The notes beneath the pieces were generated by a model that worked only from the letters and a program-made list of their open reading frames with translations, made no database searches and was not told the origin of the DNA. A stretch of DNA of 64,000 nt from Bacteroidota bacterium. Its GTDB lineage: Bacteria; Bacteroidota; Bacteroidia; Bacteroidales; F082. The DNA lies in NCBI GenBank assembly GCA_018830105.1, contig JAHJTC010000008.1, forward strand, positions 19,334-83,333, written 5' to 3'. Every line of letters begins with the position of its first letter. Position 1 is the first letter of the stretch. The position numbers and the translations under genes were made by a program. This document shows, in pieces, positions 61,970 through 64,000 of the stretch.

Positions 61970-62179
61970 ATGATCCAACTATCAGCATTTGTAAAAGCGC
62001 GACGAAAAGAGGTAAATCTTACACAAGAAGAATTTGCAGATCGTGCAGGTGTTGCACTAACAGTGGTACGTAAAATTGAACAGGGCAAAACGAATCTTAA
62101 TATGGATAAAGTAAACCTGGTTCTAAGCATGTTCGGGCATGAACTGGCGCCTGTTGATCGTAAAGAAATAAATGAATGA
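61970..62179 (+). CDS. hipB: HipB-like HTH repressor
   Basis: 69 aa XRE-type helix-turn-helix protein (VKARRKEVNLTQEEFADRAGVALTVVRKIEQGKTNLNMDKV), of HipB size and shape. It overlaps the next start by 4 bp. In HipBA and HipBST modules this protein binds DNA to repress the operon and joins the kinase in a complex. Inverted repeats upstream are candidate sites. Confidence 0.9.
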   Translation: MIQLSAFVKARRKEVNLTQEEFADRAGVALTVVRKIEQGKTNLNMDKVNLVLSMFGHELAPVDRKEINE

Positions 62180-62511
62180 GACAAGGAAAAGTTTACTATA
62201 AAAATCATTGGGCCGGTATTCTTACGGAAACAAATGAAGGTGAATTTGTTTTTCAGTATGATGTGCAATATGTCAAAGATTACCCCAATGATTTCATCAC
62301 GTTCACAATGCCTGTATCGATGAATCCCTATACAGAAAAACGACTTTTCCCTTTTTTTGAAGGATTAATTCCGGAAGGATGGTTGTTAAATATAGCTTCA
62401 GAAAACTGGAAAATCAACAGGAATGACAGCATGGGGTTATTATTGGCGTGTTGCCGAAATTGCATAGGTGCAGTAGGTGTTGAACCAATACCAGATCAAG
62501 ATGGAGAATAG
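62176..62511 (+). CDS. hipS: HipS-like protein (separate N-terminal domain of HipA)
   Basis: 111 aa that match only the N-terminal subdomain of HipA kinases (GKVYYKNHWAGILTETNEGEFVFQYD, then PYTEKRLFPFFEGLIPEGWLLN and RNDSMGLLLACCRNCIGAVGVEP). In the E. coli O127 HipBST system the same split exists, and there HipS is the antitoxin for the kinase HipT. The position between hipB and the kinase gene and the 4- and 11-bp overlaps fit that system. Confidence 0.88.
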   Translation: MRQGKVYYKNHWAGILTETNEGEFVFQYDVQYVKDYPNDFITFTMPVSMNPYTEKRLFPFFEGLIPEGWLLNIASENWKINRNDSMGLLLACCRNCIGAVGVEPIPDQDGE

Positions 62512-63448
62512 CTGTTTATATTGTTATAAACCAGTTGAAGCAGGTTTTGATTTTCATGAAAAATGCTCTTTAGCGTTTTTCGGGACGCCGGCACCTCCTG
62601 CAATTGAATATTCACTGGATCAAATGGACGAACTAGCGAAAAAAGTGGTGGAACGAAGTGTTGCCATACCAGGCGTTCAGGCGAAGCTTTCTATGTCGGT
62701 AGTGAAAGGAACTAAAGAAAAATCGGATACACGACTTACAGTCGTTGATGCGCTGGGCGGTCGCTATATTTTTAAACCTCCTTCAGATCGCTTTCCCGAA
62801 ATGCCTGAAAACGAACATGTTACTATGCGAATGGCCGAATCTTATGGCATCCGCGTGGTACCATCGTCACTAATCCGATTAGCATCTGGTGAGCTATCCT
62901 ACATCACCAAACGAATTGACAGGACTGAAACAGGAGAGAAAATTCATATGATTGATATGTTTCAGATTACTGAAGCATTTGATAAGTATAAAAGCTCCAT
63001 GGAAAAAGTTGGGAAGGCGCTATATAGCTACTCCAGCAATACATTGCTTGATGCGCTCTTCTATTTTGAATTGACTTTATTCTCATTTCTTACCGGAAAT
63101 AACGACATGCACCTGAAGAATTTTTCAATGATAGAAGGCCCTTCAGGATGGATATTGTCTCCGGCATACGATTTATTGAATGCTTCCATCCTAAATCCTG
63201 ATGATGAGGAAGAGCTTGCGCTCACTTTGGCCGGAAAGAAAAAAAAGTTAAAACAGGAGCATTTTGTTCAACTTGGTAAAGTGCTAAACTTGAATAACAA
63301 GCAGATTAATGCTGCCTTTAAGCGATTGAAAAAAAATACGCCTAAAGCAATTGAATGGATTGACCAGTCATTTCTGTCCAAGGAGATGAAAAGTGCTTAC
63401 AAAGAGTTACTTGAAAAAAGATATACTCAATTGGGTTTAAATGAATAA
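62501..63448 (+). CDS. hipT: HipT-like kinase toxin
   Basis: 315 aa from the ATG at 62501, which overlaps the hipS stop by 11 bp. The N-terminus has a CCHC-like cluster (C5, C8, H19, C22 in CLYCYKP..FHEKC). The Gly-rich loop reads A55-I-P-G-V-Q, so the two autophosphorylated serines of O127 HipT (SIS) are replaced by Ala and Pro. The catalytic GNNDMHLKN (D202) and the metal-binding aspartate in SPAYDLLN are kept, so it should be an active Ser kinase. O127 HipT phosphorylates tryptophanyl-tRNA synthetase; the target here is not known. Confidence 0.9.
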   Translation: MENSCLYCYKPVEAGFDFHEKCSLAFFGTPAPPAIEYSLDQMDELAKKVVERSVAIPGVQAKLSMSVVKGTKEKSDTRLTVVDALGGRYIFKPPSDRFPEMPENEHVTMRMAESYGIRVVPSSLIRLASGELSYITKRIDRTETGEKIHMIDMFQITEAFDKYKSSMEKVGKALYSYSSNTLLDALFYFELTLFSFLTGNNDMHLKNFSMIEGPSGWILSPAYDLLNASILNPDDEEELALTLAGKKKKLKQEHFVQLGKVLNLNNKQINAAFKRLKKNTPKAIEWIDQSFLSKEMKSAYKELLEKRYTQLGLNE

Positions 63449-63490
63449 AATCGGCACACAATAAACAGTCTTCCAATCAATTGAAAATCC

Positions 63491-64000
63491 CTTTGTGTCC
63501 TCGGTGTAAATCCTTGTGAACCTTGTGGTTTGTTTTTTTAAACCACTAAGCTCACGAAGAAGGCACTATGAGCACTATGAAATTGTCCTGACATATCTGC
63601 AAACCCTTTGTGTCCTTTGTGCATTCCTTGTGAACCTAGTGGTTAGTTTTTTTAACCACTATGCACACGAAGCAGGCACTAAGCCCACTATGAAATTGTC
63701 CTGACATATCCACAAAATCTTTGTGTCCTTCGTGAAATCCTTGTGAACCTTGTGGTTAGTTTTTTAAACACTAAGCTCACGAAGAAGGCACTATGATCAC
63801 TAGGAAATAGTCCTTGCATATCCGCAAACTCTTTGTGTCCTTTGTGCATTCCTTGTGAACCTTGTGTTTAGTTTTTTTAAACCACTAAGCACACGAAGAA
63901 GCCACTATGATCACTATGAAATTGTCCTTGCATATCCGCAAATCCTTTGTGCCTTAGTGAAATCCTTGTGAACCTTGTGGTTTGATTTTTTAACCACTAA
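63491..64000 (+). repeat. Array B: at least five ~113-bp tandem repeats (runs off the window)
   Basis: Same unit and same direction as array A. The marker TTGTGGTT or its variants start at 63523, 63637, 63750, 63862 and 63975. The array begins 42 bp after the hipT stop and continues past the window end. Together with array A it frames a 1.65-kb island holding only the hipBST-like genes. Confidence 0.92.

Noticed and set aside
61291..64000. CRISPR array
   Set aside because: The period is 113 bp, the stretch between hairpins is conserved among units and not unique, and no cas gene is near.

Overview
The window looks like a piece of a Bacteroidota chromosome, probably Bacteroidales/Marinilabiliales-like and anaerobic or facultative. 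This rests on what can be read: several secreted proteins carry C-terminal T9SS (Por) sorting domains; most start regions that I checked have the Bacteroidota -7 box TAnnTTTG instead of a TATAAT box; Shine-Dalgarno sequences are rare; and the families present (S46 peptidase, tryptophanase with a Bacteroides-like start, fused RND/OMF pump, short Pgi, lipobox-bearing LptD-like protein) fit that phylum. No rRNA, tRNA or CRISPR array was seen.

Layout. 1-2351 (minus): an electron-transfer operon of a membrane cytochrome b, a membrane-anchored Fe-S/flavoprotein and the start of a CxxCH cytochrome. 2629-8620 (plus): a heavy-metal efflux module with an RND pump fused to its outer-membrane factor, an adaptor lipoprotein and a DUF302 protein. 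8653-14833: a serine hydrolase, a two-component system (minus), a candidate small RNA, then pgi with two translationally coupled genes. 14922-18236: a broken dndC-like gene and a large T9SS-secreted repeat protein. 18571-24325 (minus): a tight six-gene sulfur operon (octaheme cytochrome of the tetrathionate-reductase family, cytochrome b, double-rhodanese lipoprotein, split YeeE/YedE transporter, rhodanese-like protein). 24654-31058 (minus): a RelE-type toxin-antitoxin pair, hydrolases and T9SS proteins. 31318-41064 (plus, with one small minus gene): tryptophanase with a leader, two more toxin-antitoxin pairs, free-methionine-sulfoxide reductase, an endonuclease I family protein, QueD, a split ETF:menaquinone-oxidoreductase-like pair and a Gdx exporter. 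41175-52163 (minus): radA, NDH-2, Fic, an S46 dipeptidyl-peptidase, an MFS protein, pgk and a GT-C-like membrane protein. 52359-61206: two SLC13-type transporters, an LptD-like protein, a cell-wall amidase and an MCE protein. 61291-64000: a HipBST-type tripartite module between two arrays of ~113-bp repeats.

The most unusual signal is in the sulfur operon. Three of its six proteins, all rhodanese-related, end in the same tail Gly-Gly-Cys-stop, and two of those three have lost the catalytic cysteine of the rhodanese loop. I infer a membrane/periplasmic sulfane-sulfur relay in which the tail cysteine may carry the persulfide, fed by thiosulfate or tetrathionate chemistry at the octaheme cytochrome and coupled to import by the split YeeE. 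Other strong observations are a flavoprotein whose FAD domain appears circularly permuted, helically phased TTAACA repeats next to a two-component system with a nearby candidate sRNA, and the hipBST island framed by direct-repeat arrays.
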